A DNA stretch of 24,806 bases from Stutzerimonas stutzeri (GTDB lineage Bacteria; Pseudomonadota; Gammaproteobacteria; Pseudomonadales; Pseudomonadaceae): contig DDKB01000021.1 of assembly GCA_002339675.1 (NCBI GenBank), forward strand, positions 1 through 24,806, in the 5' to 3' direction. The notes under the pieces were generated by a model. That model did not search any database, was not told the DNA's origin, and was given only the letters and a program-made list of their open reading frames with translations. Position 1 is the first letter of the stretch; the number at the start of each line of letters is the position of its first letter. Made by a program: the position numbers and the translations under genes. Shown one piece after another: positions 10,026 through 18,760 of this stretch.

Positions 10026-10673
10026 TTACTGCGGGATCGACCCCATCTGCTGCAGCAGCAATGCCGCCTGAGTCCGGGTTCGCACGCCCAGCTTGCGGAA
10101 GATGGCCGTCACGTGCGCCTTGATGGTCGCCTCGGACACGCTCAGTTCATAGGCAATCTGCTTGTTCAGCAAGCCATCGCAGACCATGGTCAACACCCGG
10201 AACTGTTGCGGCGTGAGGCTGGCCAGCCCGGCGCTGGCCGCCTTGGCTTCCGGGCTGACATGGGCAACATCATCGATGTTGCTCGGCCACCACACGTCGC
10301 CATCGAGCACCATCCGCACCGCTTGTTGGATGGTCTCCAGCGAACTGGACTTGGGAATGAACCCACTGGCACCGAACTCGCGTGAGCGGGCCACCACGGC
10401 GGCGTCTTCCTGGGCCGAGATCATCACCACTGGCAGCTGCGGATACTGCCCCCTGAGCAGAACCAGCCCGGAAAAGCCGTAGGCGCCCGGCATGTTCAGG
10501 TCGAGCAGCACCAGATCCCAGTCCGAGGTGCGCGTCAGCTGGGCTTCCAGCTCGGCGATGCTGGCCGCTTCGGATAGCCGCACCTCATCGCCAAGCCCAA
10601 GTGTCAGGGCCTGCTGTAGAGCACTGCGGAACAGCGGATGATCGTCGGCAATCAGGATTTCGTAAGCAGCCAT
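10026..10673 (-). CDS. erdR: LuxR-type response regulator, ErdR-like
   Basis: A 215-residue two-component response regulator. The ATG at 10673 (MAAYEILIADDHPLFRSAL) follows an AGG ribosome site. The receiver domain has acidic residues D10/D11, phospho-acceptor D58 (LVLLDLNMPG) and conserved K108 (GFIPKSS). The C-terminal LuxR HTH is LTPQQFRVLTMVCDGLLNKQ followed by IAYELSVSEATIKAHVTAIF. Sequence and neighbourhood resemble ErdR of Pseudomonas, a regulator in the ethanol/acetate metabolism cascade. No histidine kinase is next to it, so it is an orphan whose partner is encoded elsewhere. The specific name is less certain than the family. Confidence 0.8.
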   Translation of the reverse strand: MAAYEILIADDHPLFRSALQQALTLGLGDEVRLSEAASIAELEAQLTRTSDWDLVLLDLNMPGAYGFSGLVLLRGQYPQLPVVMISAQEDAAVVARSREFGASGFIPKSSSLETIQQAVRMVLDGDVWWPSNIDDVAHVSPEAKAASAGLASLTPQQFRVLTMVCDGLLNKQIAYELSVSEATIKAHVTAIFRKLGVRTRTQAALLLQQMGSIPQ

Positions 10674-10870
10674 GGCGGACCTGTAGTTTTTATTGGCGCT
10701 TGACCCCACGAAATACGCGGGGATGAACCGGGGTGATGATATCGCGCCACCACCGGAAATTCGATCACCGTTCCGTATTTAATCGGCTACGAAACCCGTC
10801 CTACGGTAAATCGTTGGCCACGGATCGGCGTTTAAGGCAGAGTTGCCGATTTTTCCAGCCGAGCCGAATC

Positions 10871-11788
10871 ATGCGCAACCAAGCCCTCCGTGCCGACATC
10901 CTCATGCTGATCACTGCCATGATCTGGGGCAGCGGGTTTGTTGCACAACGGATCGGCATGGACAGCATCGGCCCGTTCCTGTTTACCGGCCTGCGCTTTA
11001 CCCTCGGCGCAATGGTGCTGCTGCCGCTGCTGATTCACCAGGGGCGCGGCGCCGCCCGGCATGAACCCTTCCTTCAGCGCGGCTTGTTGCTCGGTGGACT
11101 GAGCATGGGCCTGGCGCTGACGCTGGGCATCAACCTTCAGCAGGTCGGCCTGCTGTTCACCAGCGTGACCAATTCCGGGTTCATCACGGGTTTGTACGTC
11201 ATCGTTGTGCCGCTCTTGGGGCTGCTCGTCGGCCAGAAGACAGGCCTCGGCACCTGGCTGGGCGCCCTGCTGGCAGTGGTCGGCATGGCCCTGTTGAGCA
11301 TCGATGCGCAGTTCCGCGTGGCGCCCGGCGACTGGATACAGCTGGTCGGCGCCTTTGTCTGGGGAGTTCACGTCCTGCTCGTGAGCTTCTTTGTCGGTCG
11401 CCATGACGCCATTCGCCTGGCATTTCTGCAATTCATCACCTGCGCCCTGGTCAGCATCGCGCTGGCGCTGGCTTTCGAAGAAGCGAGCCTGCCGAGCCTG
11501 TGGCAGGCGACGCCGGCGCTGATCTACGGCGGCGTCTTGGCTGTGGGCGTCGGCTATACCTTGCAGGTCGTGGCGCAGAAACATGCCATTGCCTCGCATG
11601 CCGCCGTCATCCTGTCGCTGGAAGCGGTATTCGCCGCCCTCGCCGGTGCGCTGTTCCTTGACGAGAGCCTCGACCTGCGTGGCTATACCGGTTGCGCCCT
11701 GATGTTCACCGGCATGCTGGTCGCCCAGCTCTGGCCGCGCAAACCCGTACCGGCCAGCAGCGAGACCGGCGGGCCGGCCGCGCGCTGA
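10871..11788 (+). CDS. EamA/DMT-superfamily transporter
   Basis: A 305-residue inner-membrane protein with about ten hydrophobic helices arranged as two EamA repeats. The first begins LRADILMLITAMIWGSGFVA and the second starts near GDWIQLVGAFVWGVHVLLV. The conserved end VILSLEAVFAALAGALFLDE is the usual second-EamA signature. It is a drug/metabolite exporter or importer of unknown substrate. I chose the ATG at 10871 (MRNQALRADIL), which places the first helix immediately after the N-terminus; its ribosome site is weak. It is divergent from the ErdR-like gene across 197 bases and nearly abuts the convergent DTW gene. Confidence 0.85.
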   Translation: MRNQALRADILMLITAMIWGSGFVAQRIGMDSIGPFLFTGLRFTLGAMVLLPLLIHQGRGAARHEPFLQRGLLLGGLSMGLALTLGINLQQVGLLFTSVTNSGFITGLYVIVVPLLGLLVGQKTGLGTWLGALLAVVGMALLSIDAQFRVAPGDWIQLVGAFVWGVHVLLVSFFVGRHDAIRLAFLQFITCALVSIALALAFEEASLPSLWQATPALIYGGVLAVGVGYTLQVVAQKHAIASHAAVILSLEAVFAALAGALFLDESLDLRGYTGCALMFTGMLVAQLWPRKPVPASSETGGPAAR

Positions 11789-11794
11789 ACGACC

Positions 11795-12514
11795 TCACCC
11801 CTGCTGGCCGAAATCGGCCAGCACTCGATGCGCCGGATCGTCCAGGTTCGGGTCCCGCTGCTGTTTTGCAGCCAGATAATGGTCGGTGAACACGTCGAGC
11901 CAGGCGTCCAGCGCGCGACTGGCTCGGTCGTCACCAGCGAGCCCCAGACACAGCGCCGCAACCTCGGCCGTGCACAGATGTTCACCCCGGCTCGATCGAC
12001 GCAGGCGGTAGCGCGACAGTGCCTCGGCCTGCAGGCTCAGCACCGGCAATGCATCCAAGTAGGGACTTTTGCGAAACATCTTGCGTGCCTCGGTCCAGGT
12101 GGCGTCGAGCACGATGAACAGCGGGCGTCGGCCCGCCAACGGGTCGACATGCGCCACCACCCGCTCGGGCTCGGCGTACTCGCCTGGAAACACCACGACC
12201 GGCTGGTAGGCGGGATCGGCCAGCAATGCCAGCAACGTCGGATCGACCTGCGTTCGGCTCCAGGTGAAGGCATGAGTGTCCGGCACGATGTCGGCGATCA
12301 ACCAACCAGTGTTGCTTGGTTTCAGCGGCTCGATGTCATGCATGATCAGGCACACCGCGCTGTGCGCCGCGACGTGCGGCTGCCAGCAGCATAAACAATG
12401 ACGGCTGGCGACCCGGCAGCGAGGGCAGCGGGCGATGCGCGACCCGCGCGCAACGAACGGCTTGGCGCTAAGCGCCAGGCGCGCATCGCGCAGACGGGCG
12501 ACGGCGTGTGACAT
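11795..12514 (-). CDS. tapT: DTW-domain tRNA-uridine aminocarboxypropyltransferase
   Basis: A 239-residue protein of the TapT/YfiP (DTW) family, which uses SAM to make 3-(3-amino-3-carboxypropyl)uridine at position 47 of tRNAs. Visible features are the N-terminal zinc-like cysteine set (CPRCRVASRHCLC), the HDIEPLKPSNTGWLIAD block (R/H-rich substrate region), the DTW-equivalent IVLDATWTEARKMFRKSPYL, and SRYRLRRSSRGEHLCTAEVA, containing the family's S-T-x-E-A-like end. Here the motif reads DATW, as is common in the family. The stop lies 6 bases from the stop of the convergent transporter gene. The assignment is by family; the activity in this organism is inferred. Confidence 0.8.
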   Translation of the reverse strand: MSHAVARLRDARLALSAKPFVARGSRIARCPRCRVASRHCLCCWQPHVAAHSAVCLIMHDIEPLKPSNTGWLIADIVPDTHAFTWSRTQVDPTLLALLADPAYQPVVVFPGEYAEPERVVAHVDPLAGRRPLFIVLDATWTEARKMFRKSPYLDALPVLSLQAEALSRYRLRRSSRGEHLCTAEVAALCLGLAGDDRASRALDAWLDVFTDHYLAAKQQRDPNLDDPAHRVLADFGQQG

Positions 12515-12630
12515 GAACAGATTCGCTCGATCGGACGGAGCGGCATCTTAGCAGCCAGGCCCAATCCGGGCGACCCGCTGAACCGTGCCCCGGCACACCG
12601 GTCGAACGACGCAATACCCAGGAGAATGCC

Positions 12631-13023
12631 ATGCCCCGTCTGACCACCCTCTTCGCCCTCTGTCTTGCCCTGCCGTTCGCTTCGGCCGCTTCGGCTCAGG
12701 AACAGCCGCTCGACCAATTGCTCGAGCAGGTCGCCCGGGAAAGCAGCGTTGGCACGCCGCGGGCCATCAACGCCGACATCCTCGACGAGGGCTACAGCGT
12801 TGACGGCAACCAGCTGGTCAACCACCTCAGCGTGCAACCGCGCCATGCCGCTCAAATGCGCGACAACCCCAAGCAGGTGCGCAACCAACTCGGCGCCAGC
12901 GTCTGCAACAACGACGGCCTACGCCAGCTGATGCAACGCGGCGCCGTGTTGCGTTTCGAGTTCCGCGAATACCAGAGCAAGAAGCCAATCACCACCGAAC
13001 GCTACCGCGCCAGCGACTGCTGA
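12631..13023 (+). CDS. Small exported protein, PA3611-like (putative QSregVF family)
   Basis: A 130-residue protein with a Sec signal peptide at residues 1-23 (MPRLTTLFALCLALPFASAA, cleavage near ASA-QE). The mature domain of about 107 residues has two cysteines (SVCNND and the penultimate Cys, DC) that could pair in the periplasm, plus the conserved-looking stretches TPRAINADILDEGYSVDG, LVNHLSV and VLRFEFREYQSKKP. The layout resembles Pseudomonas aeruginosa PA3611, whose family name 'quorum-sensing-regulated virulence factor' rests on expression data; I make this link from memory. CAGGAGAA precedes the ATG. It is divergent from tapT. Confidence 0.65.
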   Translation: MPRLTTLFALCLALPFASAASAQEQPLDQLLEQVARESSVGTPRAINADILDEGYSVDGNQLVNHLSVQPRHAAQMRDNPKQVRNQLGASVCNNDGLRQLMQRGAVLRFEFREYQSKKPITTERYRASDC

Positions 13024-13051
13024 CGCGCCCTTCGGCAAGCAAGGCAGTGAC

Positions 13052-15457
13052 CTAGCGCAGCACCCTCGGATCGCCCTTGCCCGCCACGGCTGCGGCCTCG
13101 TCCTGCTTGAGCAAGGCCGTGCGGGGCAGGTCCAGCAGTCGCGCGCAGGCGGCCAGGACATTGGCCCACGAGGCACGGTTGGCGAACTGCATCCCGTCCA
13201 CATCAAGCGTACCGCCCCGGTTACGGTAGCCCAGCACCGAATTGCGACGCGCATCCGGCAGGATGGGCCAGAGATGTCCGCGTGCCACCTCCGGTCGCAT
13301 ATGGGTGAGCAGCACGCGCAACTCCATGCGCTCCGGGAACAACCGCTCGGCCACCCCATCGGCAGCAAGCGCATCGATTTCCCAGCGGTCACGCGGCGCC
13401 CGAAAACGTCCTGGTTCCTGCAGATAGACCAATCGGTAGGCCACTTCGGCCTCCTGCAAGCGTACCGCTGCCCGCAGCATTTCGGCGAGCTGATAGCTGC
13501 CATTGGCGATCAGCAACACCGGATCCTGGCCCGGTCGCTCGTCGACCACGATGGCCCCGTCACGAGCCAATTGCTCGGCCTGGGCCTGGGTAAACACTGC
13601 GGGACGCTCCCGCTTGGGCATGACCAGGCAAGCCAGCGCGCCGCGCGTCTGGTAGACCGACGGCAACAGGGCTAGGGCGCTGTTGTAGTCCGCCGGGAAC
13701 AGGACGCGGACCATGTCGCTCATTTCACCCAGCAGCGCCTCGCAGAACGTGGTGTCCTGGTGCGACTGTTGATTCTTGCCGTTTTCCCAGGAGTGCGAGG
13801 TGGCCACAAGCGGCCAACCGAGCCAGCCGGCAGGCCGCCCCGCCTCCTTTTGCTGGCGCGCGAAAATCAGACGTTGGCGCACGGCGCCGAGCATCTTCAC
13901 GCAGAAGGCCTCGTAGCTGGCGACCAGGTTCAGACCGGCCTGATTGCCCAGACAGGCCGAAACAACGGCCTCCTCGTTCAAGGCAGTGATGACCTTGCCG
14001 TCTACCGCTTCCAGCTCGCTCTCCGGCTCGACCACCCGATGCTTGAGCGCGGCGAGCACCCCACCCAGGCGATTGCTCGCCAACTCATCGGGGTTGCCCA
14101 CGCGTGGCCGCAGCGACGGATTGGCCCGTGTCAATTCGACGAAGAAGCGGTCGAGCGCGGCCATGGGCGAACAGGCGTCATCAGAGTATGCCAACGGCGG
14201 AATCGTCGGAGCGGCAGGATGCCTCGAGGCCAATGCATTGTCCCGCTCGGCCGGGCGTCCTTGACGCGACTGTTGCAGGCTCAGCCGCGCCTGCTCCAGC
14301 GCGTCCCACGGCACGAACAAATCTGCGGCGTGGCGGTTGAACAGCTCGCGCGAACGCGCGTCTTCGTGGGGATTGCCGGGCAGCGGCAAGTTGTGGGCGG
14401 CATTGCTCCCGGCACCGTAGAAACCGAAGCCCTTCTCCGTCTCGGCGATACCGTAGGGAATCGGCAGCGGATAACGGAGCAGACCCCGCTCGCGCTCCTC
14501 GACGCGGCGCGCCAGGCGCTGCTCCATTTCCCAGAGGATGCAGACGAACGCGGCCGGATCCCGCCCGTCGAAGGGAATCGGATCGAATCCGCAGCTCGCC
14601 AGGTGCTGGCGAAAGCCTTCCAGGCCTTCATGGGTGCCGAGCTGGGTTCGTTGTTCGATGCGCCGACCATTGGCGATCATCACCGGCAGCGCGAAGCCGC
14701 AATCCTCGGCGCGCCACCAGCGAGGAATCCAGTCGCTGCCGCGCTGCTCCTCGGCCGCACCATCGGAGAGAAAGGCCACCAGCGTTTCCCCCGGCAGCGG
14801 CATGTGCGCGTACTGCAACTCGGCGAAGCCGAGATAGCCACCCTCGGCGAGCCCGCCACCGGTGTGCGCGTTGACGTGACTGCCCAGCGGAGCCGCGGGG
14901 CTGCCATCGGACGCTTGGAGATAACCGTAGAAGTCCTCGAGCAGGCGATTGATGCCCGCCTCGCCGTCGCCGTAGACCTGCGCCTGTTCACTGTGCTGGT
15001 TGCCGCTGAGCAGGTTCAGGGCTTCGATCGCGGCCACGCAGTGGCCCTGCCCCATCAGCCAGGCCCGGGTGGTCCTGGTCAGCGCATTGAGGCCGAGGTA
15101 ACCGGCGTACGCCGGCACCATGTTCAGCGAGCCCCCGGTGTGGCCTTCCGGGGCCCGTTTGAAGTCCGCGGCGCCCAGCGCCGAGCCATCCAGCCGAACA
15201 CGCTGCGCATAGGTCATGTGCACCACGAGCCAGAGGCCGGCCGAACCGATCCGGTCGATCGCCTGGAGCATCCGATAGACGCTAGCCAGATCGGCCTGCA
15301 GCCCGGCCTGGACCAGCTGGTGAGCGAGGCGGAACACAGCCGCCTGCGTCTCCAGGGAATGTTTGAAAACCCCGTATCCGGTCCGCCAGCGGGCGAACTC
15401 CGTTTCCACTTCCGCGTGACGGTCCAGTTCGTCGAGACTGGGCAGTAGCTGATTCAT
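13052..15457 (-). CDS. Phosphoketolase-like ThDP-dependent enzyme
   Basis: An 801-residue protein, the usual size of xylulose-5-phosphate/fructose-6-phosphate phosphoketolases, which cleave sugar phosphates with phosphate to acetyl phosphate. The ATG at 15457 has GGAG upstream; the longer frame runs into the divergent promoter. Family traces are PEGHTGGSLNMVPAYAGYLG, HTGGGLAEGGYLGF, a ThDP site FLSDGAAEE...IANGRRI (SDG in place of GDG), LVASYEAFCVKMLGAV and TSHSWENGKNQQSHQD. Several of these differ from canonical XFPs, so this is a divergent branch that some databases label a xylulose-5-phosphate epimerase or phosphoketolase-like protein. It shares an ANR-type box with the divergent beta-CASP gene, which suggests induction under low oxygen. 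Confidence 0.75.
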   Translation of the reverse strand: MNQLLPSLDELDRHAEVETEFARWRTGYGVFKHSLETQAAVFRLAHQLVQAGLQADLASVYRMLQAIDRIGSAGLWLVVHMTYAQRVRLDGSALGAADFKRAPEGHTGGSLNMVPAYAGYLGLNALTRTTRAWLMGQGHCVAAIEALNLLSGNQHSEQAQVYGDGEAGINRLLEDFYGYLQASDGSPAAPLGSHVNAHTGGGLAEGGYLGFAELQYAHMPLPGETLVAFLSDGAAEEQRGSDWIPRWWRAEDCGFALPVMIANGRRIEQRTQLGTHEGLEGFRQHLASCGFDPIPFDGRDPAAFVCILWEMEQRLARRVEERERGLLRYPLPIPYGIAETEKGFGFYGAGSNAAHNLPLPGNPHEDARSRELFNRHAADLFVPWDALEQARLSLQQSRQGRPAERDNALASRHPAAPTIPPLAYSDDACSPMAALDRFFVELTRANPSLRPRVGNPDELASNRLGGVLAALKHRVVEPESELEAVDGKVITALNEEAVVSACLGNQAGLNLVASYEAFCVKMLGAVRQRLIFARQQKEAGRPAGWLGWPLVATSHSWENGKNQQSHQDTTFCEALLGEMSDMVRVLFPADYNSALALLPSVYQTRGALACLVMPKRERPAVFTQAQAEQLARDGAIVVDERPGQDPVLLIANGSYQLAEMLRAAVRLQEAEVAYRLVYLQEPGRFRAPRDRWEIDALAADGVAERLFPERMELRVLLTHMRPEVARGHLWPILPDARRNSVLGYRNRGGTLDVDGMQFANRASWANVLAACARLLDLPRTALLKQDEAAAVAGKGDPRVLR

Positions 15458-15486
15458 GGGGCGCTCCGTTGATTGGCGTTCGGGGT

Positions 15487-15528
15487 AGTCTAGCCAGCGG
15501 CTGCCGAGTGATCGCTGATATGCATCAA
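15487..15528 (-). promoter_or_regulatory. ANR/FNR-type box and class II promoter for the phosphoketolase-like gene
   Basis: CTGAT-ATGC-ATCAA (15515-15528) differs from the ANR/FNR consensus TTGAT-N4-ATCAA at one base. On the minus strand, TAGACT (complement of 15487-15492) matches TATAAT at four positions. A start site near 15480 would place the box centre (15521.5) at about -41.5, the classical class II activator position. The box centre is about 64 bases from both divergent start codons, so it may also act on the beta-CASP gene. Confidence 0.7.
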
Positions 15529-15584
15529 GACGCGCCAACCGCCCATCGGGCATGCTGCCGACACCATACAGAAAGGGGAATCCC

Positions 15585-16985
15585 ATGGCGCTGCTCAGCT
15601 TTCTTGGCGCGATTCAACAGGTCACTGGCTCCTGCTACCTGCTCGAAACCCATGGCGGGGTACGCGTGCTGCTCGACTGCGGCATGCACCAGGGTCGACG
15701 TGAAGACGAGGACATCGACCGCGCCCGTTTCAGCTTCGATCCGACGACCCTCGACGCCGTGGTCCTGTCCCATGCCCACATCGATCACAGCGGCCTGCTG
15801 CCCAAGCTCGTGGCAGCTGGATTCAACGGCCCCATCCATGCCACCGACGCCACCTGCAAGCTGGTCGAACTGATGCTGCTCGACTCGGCCAATATCCAGG
15901 AAAAGGACGCCGAGTGGGAAAACCGCTGGCGTGCTCGGCAAAACAAGCCGGCCATCACGCCGCTCTACACGCGGGTCGACACCGAACGGATGCTGACGCA
16001 GCGGCGTGCGCACGCCTACGCCGAACCCTGCGAGATCGCGCCGGGAATTCGGCTGACCTTTCTCGATGCCGGGCACATCCTCGGCTCGGCAATCGTCCAG
16101 CTCGAGGTGACCGACCTCGGCCAGACGCGCCGCCTGGTGTTCTCCGGTGACCTGGGCAACGCGGCATCACCCCTGATGCACGCACCCACGCCCATCGCCG
16201 AGGCCGACGTCGTGCTGATGGAATCGACCTATGGCGATCGCGATCACCGCGACCACGCGGCCACCGTCGAGGAACTGGCCGACATCCTTCAACAGGCGCA
16301 CCGCGACGGCGGCAACGTGCTCATGCCTTCCTTTGCTGTGGGTCGCACGCAAGACCTCATCTACTACCTCGGACTGCTCTACCAGCAGGGCCGCGTGCCG
16401 CAGCAGATGGTCTTTCTGGACAGCCCCATGGCCATCGGGGCGAATGCCATCTATTCGCTGTTTCAAGAACAACTGGAGCTGCCGCCCGGCCTACCGGCTC
16501 AGGCCGGCCAGCAGCGCATCGAGAAGTGGCTGCCGATCTTTCGCCCGACGCCGACGGCCGAGGAATCCATGGCGATCAATCGCTTCAAGAGCGGCGCCAT
16601 CATCATCGCCGGCAGCGGCATGTGCACTGGCGGCCGCATTCTGCACCACTTCAAGCACAACCTCTGGCGCAAGGAATGCCACCTCGTGATCCCCGGCTTC
16701 CAGGCGCGCGGCACCCTCGGCCGGGCGATCGTCGATGGCGCCACCACGGTCAAGCTGATGCACCAGCGAATCGCGGTCAATGCGCAGGTCCATACACTTG
16801 GCGGCTTCTCCGCCCACGCCGGGCAGTCTCAGCTGATCGAGTGGGTCAGCCACTTCCAGGCGCACCCGGAGCTGTACCTGGTTCATGGAGAACTGGAAAA
16901 GATGCAAGTGCTGCAGAAAGCGCTGCAGGATCGCCTCGGCTGGCAGGCCAGAATCCCAGAACCCGGCGAGCGCATCGCCCTATAG
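15585..16985 (+). CDS. MBL-fold beta-CASP RNA metallohydrolase
   Basis: A 466-residue metallo-beta-lactamase/beta-CASP protein of the CPSF73/YsfH-like group, probably a ribonuclease. The zinc ligands are visible: HAHIDH (residues 63-68), H164 in DAGHILGSA, D189 in VFSGDLGN, and late histidines in GGFSAHAGQ and YLVHGE. The beta-CASP insert lies between (SFAVGRTQDLIYYL, FLDSPMA, IIIAGSGMCTGGRILHH). The C-terminal RMMBL segment is present. AGGGGA (15574-15579) precedes the ATG at 15585. It is divergent from the phosphoketolase-like gene, and the two probably share anaerobic control. No partner processing factors are nearby. Confidence 0.9.
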   Translation: MALLSFLGAIQQVTGSCYLLETHGGVRVLLDCGMHQGRREDEDIDRARFSFDPTTLDAVVLSHAHIDHSGLLPKLVAAGFNGPIHATDATCKLVELMLLDSANIQEKDAEWENRWRARQNKPAITPLYTRVDTERMLTQRRAHAYAEPCEIAPGIRLTFLDAGHILGSAIVQLEVTDLGQTRRLVFSGDLGNAASPLMHAPTPIAEADVVLMESTYGDRDHRDHAATVEELADILQQAHRDGGNVLMPSFAVGRTQDLIYYLGLLYQQGRVPQQMVFLDSPMAIGANAIYSLFQEQLELPPGLPAQAGQQRIEKWLPIFRPTPTAEESMAINRFKSGAIIIAGSGMCTGGRILHHFKHNLWRKECHLVIPGFQARGTLGRAIVDGATTVKLMHQRIAVNAQVHTLGGFSAHAGQSQLIEWVSHFQAHPELYLVHGELEKMQVLQKALQDRLGWQARIPEPGERIAL

Positions 16986-17150
16986 TGGTAGGCCGGCGCC
17001 CCGGCCGGCGGGTCCGGTCAGATCACGCCACTTCCGCACCCTGATGGCGGGGCTGCTAGGCTTGCCGTAACCCTGCGCAGAACTCGCGCATGGTGTCGCA
17101 GCGGCCTAGCTGCCTAGCGGCGTCCCAGCTTCATTCCAGAGAGAAGCTCT

Positions 17151-18242
17151 ATGCCTTTCGAGCCGGACGATTATCTTTCACGCCATTTCAGGACCAGCGG
17201 GGCGGACCTGTCGAAGAGGATTGACGAACTGGTCGAACTAGCAGTGCCGCCGGCCAGCCCGAATCTGGCGCTCTACCGCGAAATGCTGATCACCGTCATG
17301 CGCATGGCGCAGGCCGACCGCAGCCGCTGGGACGCCAAGATCCTCCTGCAGACCATGCGCGAGATGGAGCATGCCTTCAGCCGACTCGATCAGTTCAAGC
17401 GACGCCGCAAGGTCACGGTCTTCGGCTCCGCGCGCACCCCCATCGAGCATCCGCTGTACGCACTGGCCCGCGAGCTCGGCCAGGTCCTGGCACGCCTAGA
17501 CATGATGGTGATCACTGGCGCCGGGGGCGGGATCATGGCGGCCGCGCACGAGGGCGCGGGCACCGACAACAGCCTGGGACTGAACATCACCCTGCCCTTC
17601 GAGCAGCGCGCCAACCCGACGGTGGACGGCACTGACCACCTGCTGTCGTTCCACTTCTTCTTCGTTCGCAAGCTGTTCTTTACCAAGGAAGCCGATGCCC
17701 TGGTGCTCTGCCCCGGCGGATTCGGCACCCTGGACGAAACCCTGGAGGTGCTGACGTTGGTTCAAACCGGCAAGAGCCCGCTGGTGCCGATCGTGCTGCT
17801 CGATGAGCCCGGCGGGACCTTCTGGAACGACGCCCTCAGCTTCATGCACCGGCAGTTGGCGAACAACCGCTACATCCTGCCAACCGACATGCGCCTGATG
17901 CGGCTGGTCGACAACGCCGAAGCGGCTGCCGCTGAGATCGACACCTTCTACCGCAACTTCCACTCGAGCCGGTGGCTAAAGGATCGCTTCGTCATGCGGC
18001 TTCACAACCGGCTCAACGAAGCGGCGCTGGCGGCCATGAATGACACCTTTGCCGATCTGTGCCTGAAGGGTCGCTTCGAGCAGATGGGCTGCTGCGACAC
18101 GGAACTGGACGAGCCGGAACTGCAAACGTTGCCGCGCCTGAGCTTCGTGTTCAATGGCCGCGACCACGGTCGTCTGCGTGAGCTGACCGATTTCATCAAC
18201 CAGCCGGACCACTGGGCGCAAACGGCTGCGCCGCGTCACTGA
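17151..18242 (+). CDS. LOG-family (TIGR00730-like) nucleotide hydrolase
   Basis: A 363-residue protein with a Rossmann-like LOG domain at about residues 85-275. It contains VTVFGSARTP, MVITGAGGGIMAAAHEGA and the signature PGGFGTLDETLEVL; G-G-x-G-T and the following E bind the ribose-5'-monophosphate. Relatives hydrolyse cytokinin riboside 5'-monophosphates or other nucleoside monophosphates (PpnN and LOG enzymes). It is longer than plant-type LOGs, with about 80 extra N-terminal residues and an 85-residue C-terminal tail. GAGA precedes the ATG. It converges on recX, as in other pseudomonads. The natural substrate is not clear. Confidence 0.85.
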   Translation: MPFEPDDYLSRHFRTSGADLSKRIDELVELAVPPASPNLALYREMLITVMRMAQADRSRWDAKILLQTMREMEHAFSRLDQFKRRRKVTVFGSARTPIEHPLYALARELGQVLARLDMMVITGAGGGIMAAAHEGAGTDNSLGLNITLPFEQRANPTVDGTDHLLSFHFFFVRKLFFTKEADALVLCPGGFGTLDETLEVLTLVQTGKSPLVPIVLLDEPGGTFWNDALSFMHRQLANNRYILPTDMRLMRLVDNAEAAAAEIDTFYRNFHSSRWLKDRFVMRLHNRLNEAALAAMNDTFADLCLKGRFEQMGCCDTELDEPELQTLPRLSFVFNGRDHGRLRELTDFINQPDHWAQTAAPRH

Positions 18243-18293
18243 ACCGAGCGGTGCGGCACCACGGCAGCATTGTCGAGGGCGTCGAGCGTCCAG

Positions 18294-18755
18294 CTAGTCG
18301 ATGGAGTCGCCGCGCAGCAGCCTTCCGATCATATCGAGGGGGTAGCCGCGGTAGCTCAGGAAACGGCCCTGGCGGGCGCGTTCGCGCGGATCACGTGGCA
18401 ATTCGCCGAACTTGCGTGACCAGACGTCATGCAGCTGCAGGCGCCAGTCGAAACCGCTGTCGCCCAGGGCCTGTTCGATCGCCTGCCGCTCAAGCCCTCG
18501 CTGGACCAGCTCCTCGCGAATCCGCAGGGGACCGTAACCGGCAGTGGCGCGCATGCGCACGAAGCTCTCCAGATACCGCACTTCGCTGAGCAGGCCTTCA
18601 TCGGCCAGGCGATCCAGAGCCGGATCGATCAGCTCGGCAGGCGCACCACGAAGCCGTAGTTTGCGACCGAGTTCGACACGCCCGTGCTCGCGCCGCGCCA
18701 GCAGGTCCATGGCTGCCCGCCGCACGGCGGCGGGGCTGTCGAGCACGACTGGCAT
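18294..18755 (-). CDS. recX: Regulatory protein RecX
   Basis: A 153-residue RecX, the modulator that binds RecA filaments and limits their extension. Three-helix repeats are visible: AAMDLLARREHGRVELGRKL, LADEGLLSEVRYLESFVRMR and GYGPLRIREELVQRGLERQAIEQAL, ending in RFLSYRGYPLDMIGRLLRGD. Its start codon is 5 bases after the recA stop, with no convincing Shine-Dalgarno site, so translation is probably coupled to recA and transcription shared from the SOS promoter. Confidence 0.95.
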   Translation of the reverse strand: MPVVLDSPAAVRRAAMDLLARREHGRVELGRKLRLRGAPAELIDPALDRLADEGLLSEVRYLESFVRMRATAGYGPLRIREELVQRGLERQAIEQALGDSGFDWRLQLHDVWSRKFGELPRDPRERARQGRFLSYRGYPLDMIGRLLRGDSID

Positions 18756-18760
18756 CGCGA

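Noticed and set aside
13760..15448. 562-codon plus-strand open frame opposite the phosphoketolase-like gene
   Set aside because: Low-complexity shadow product without ribosome site or domain; the minus-strand frame has clear enzyme homology.
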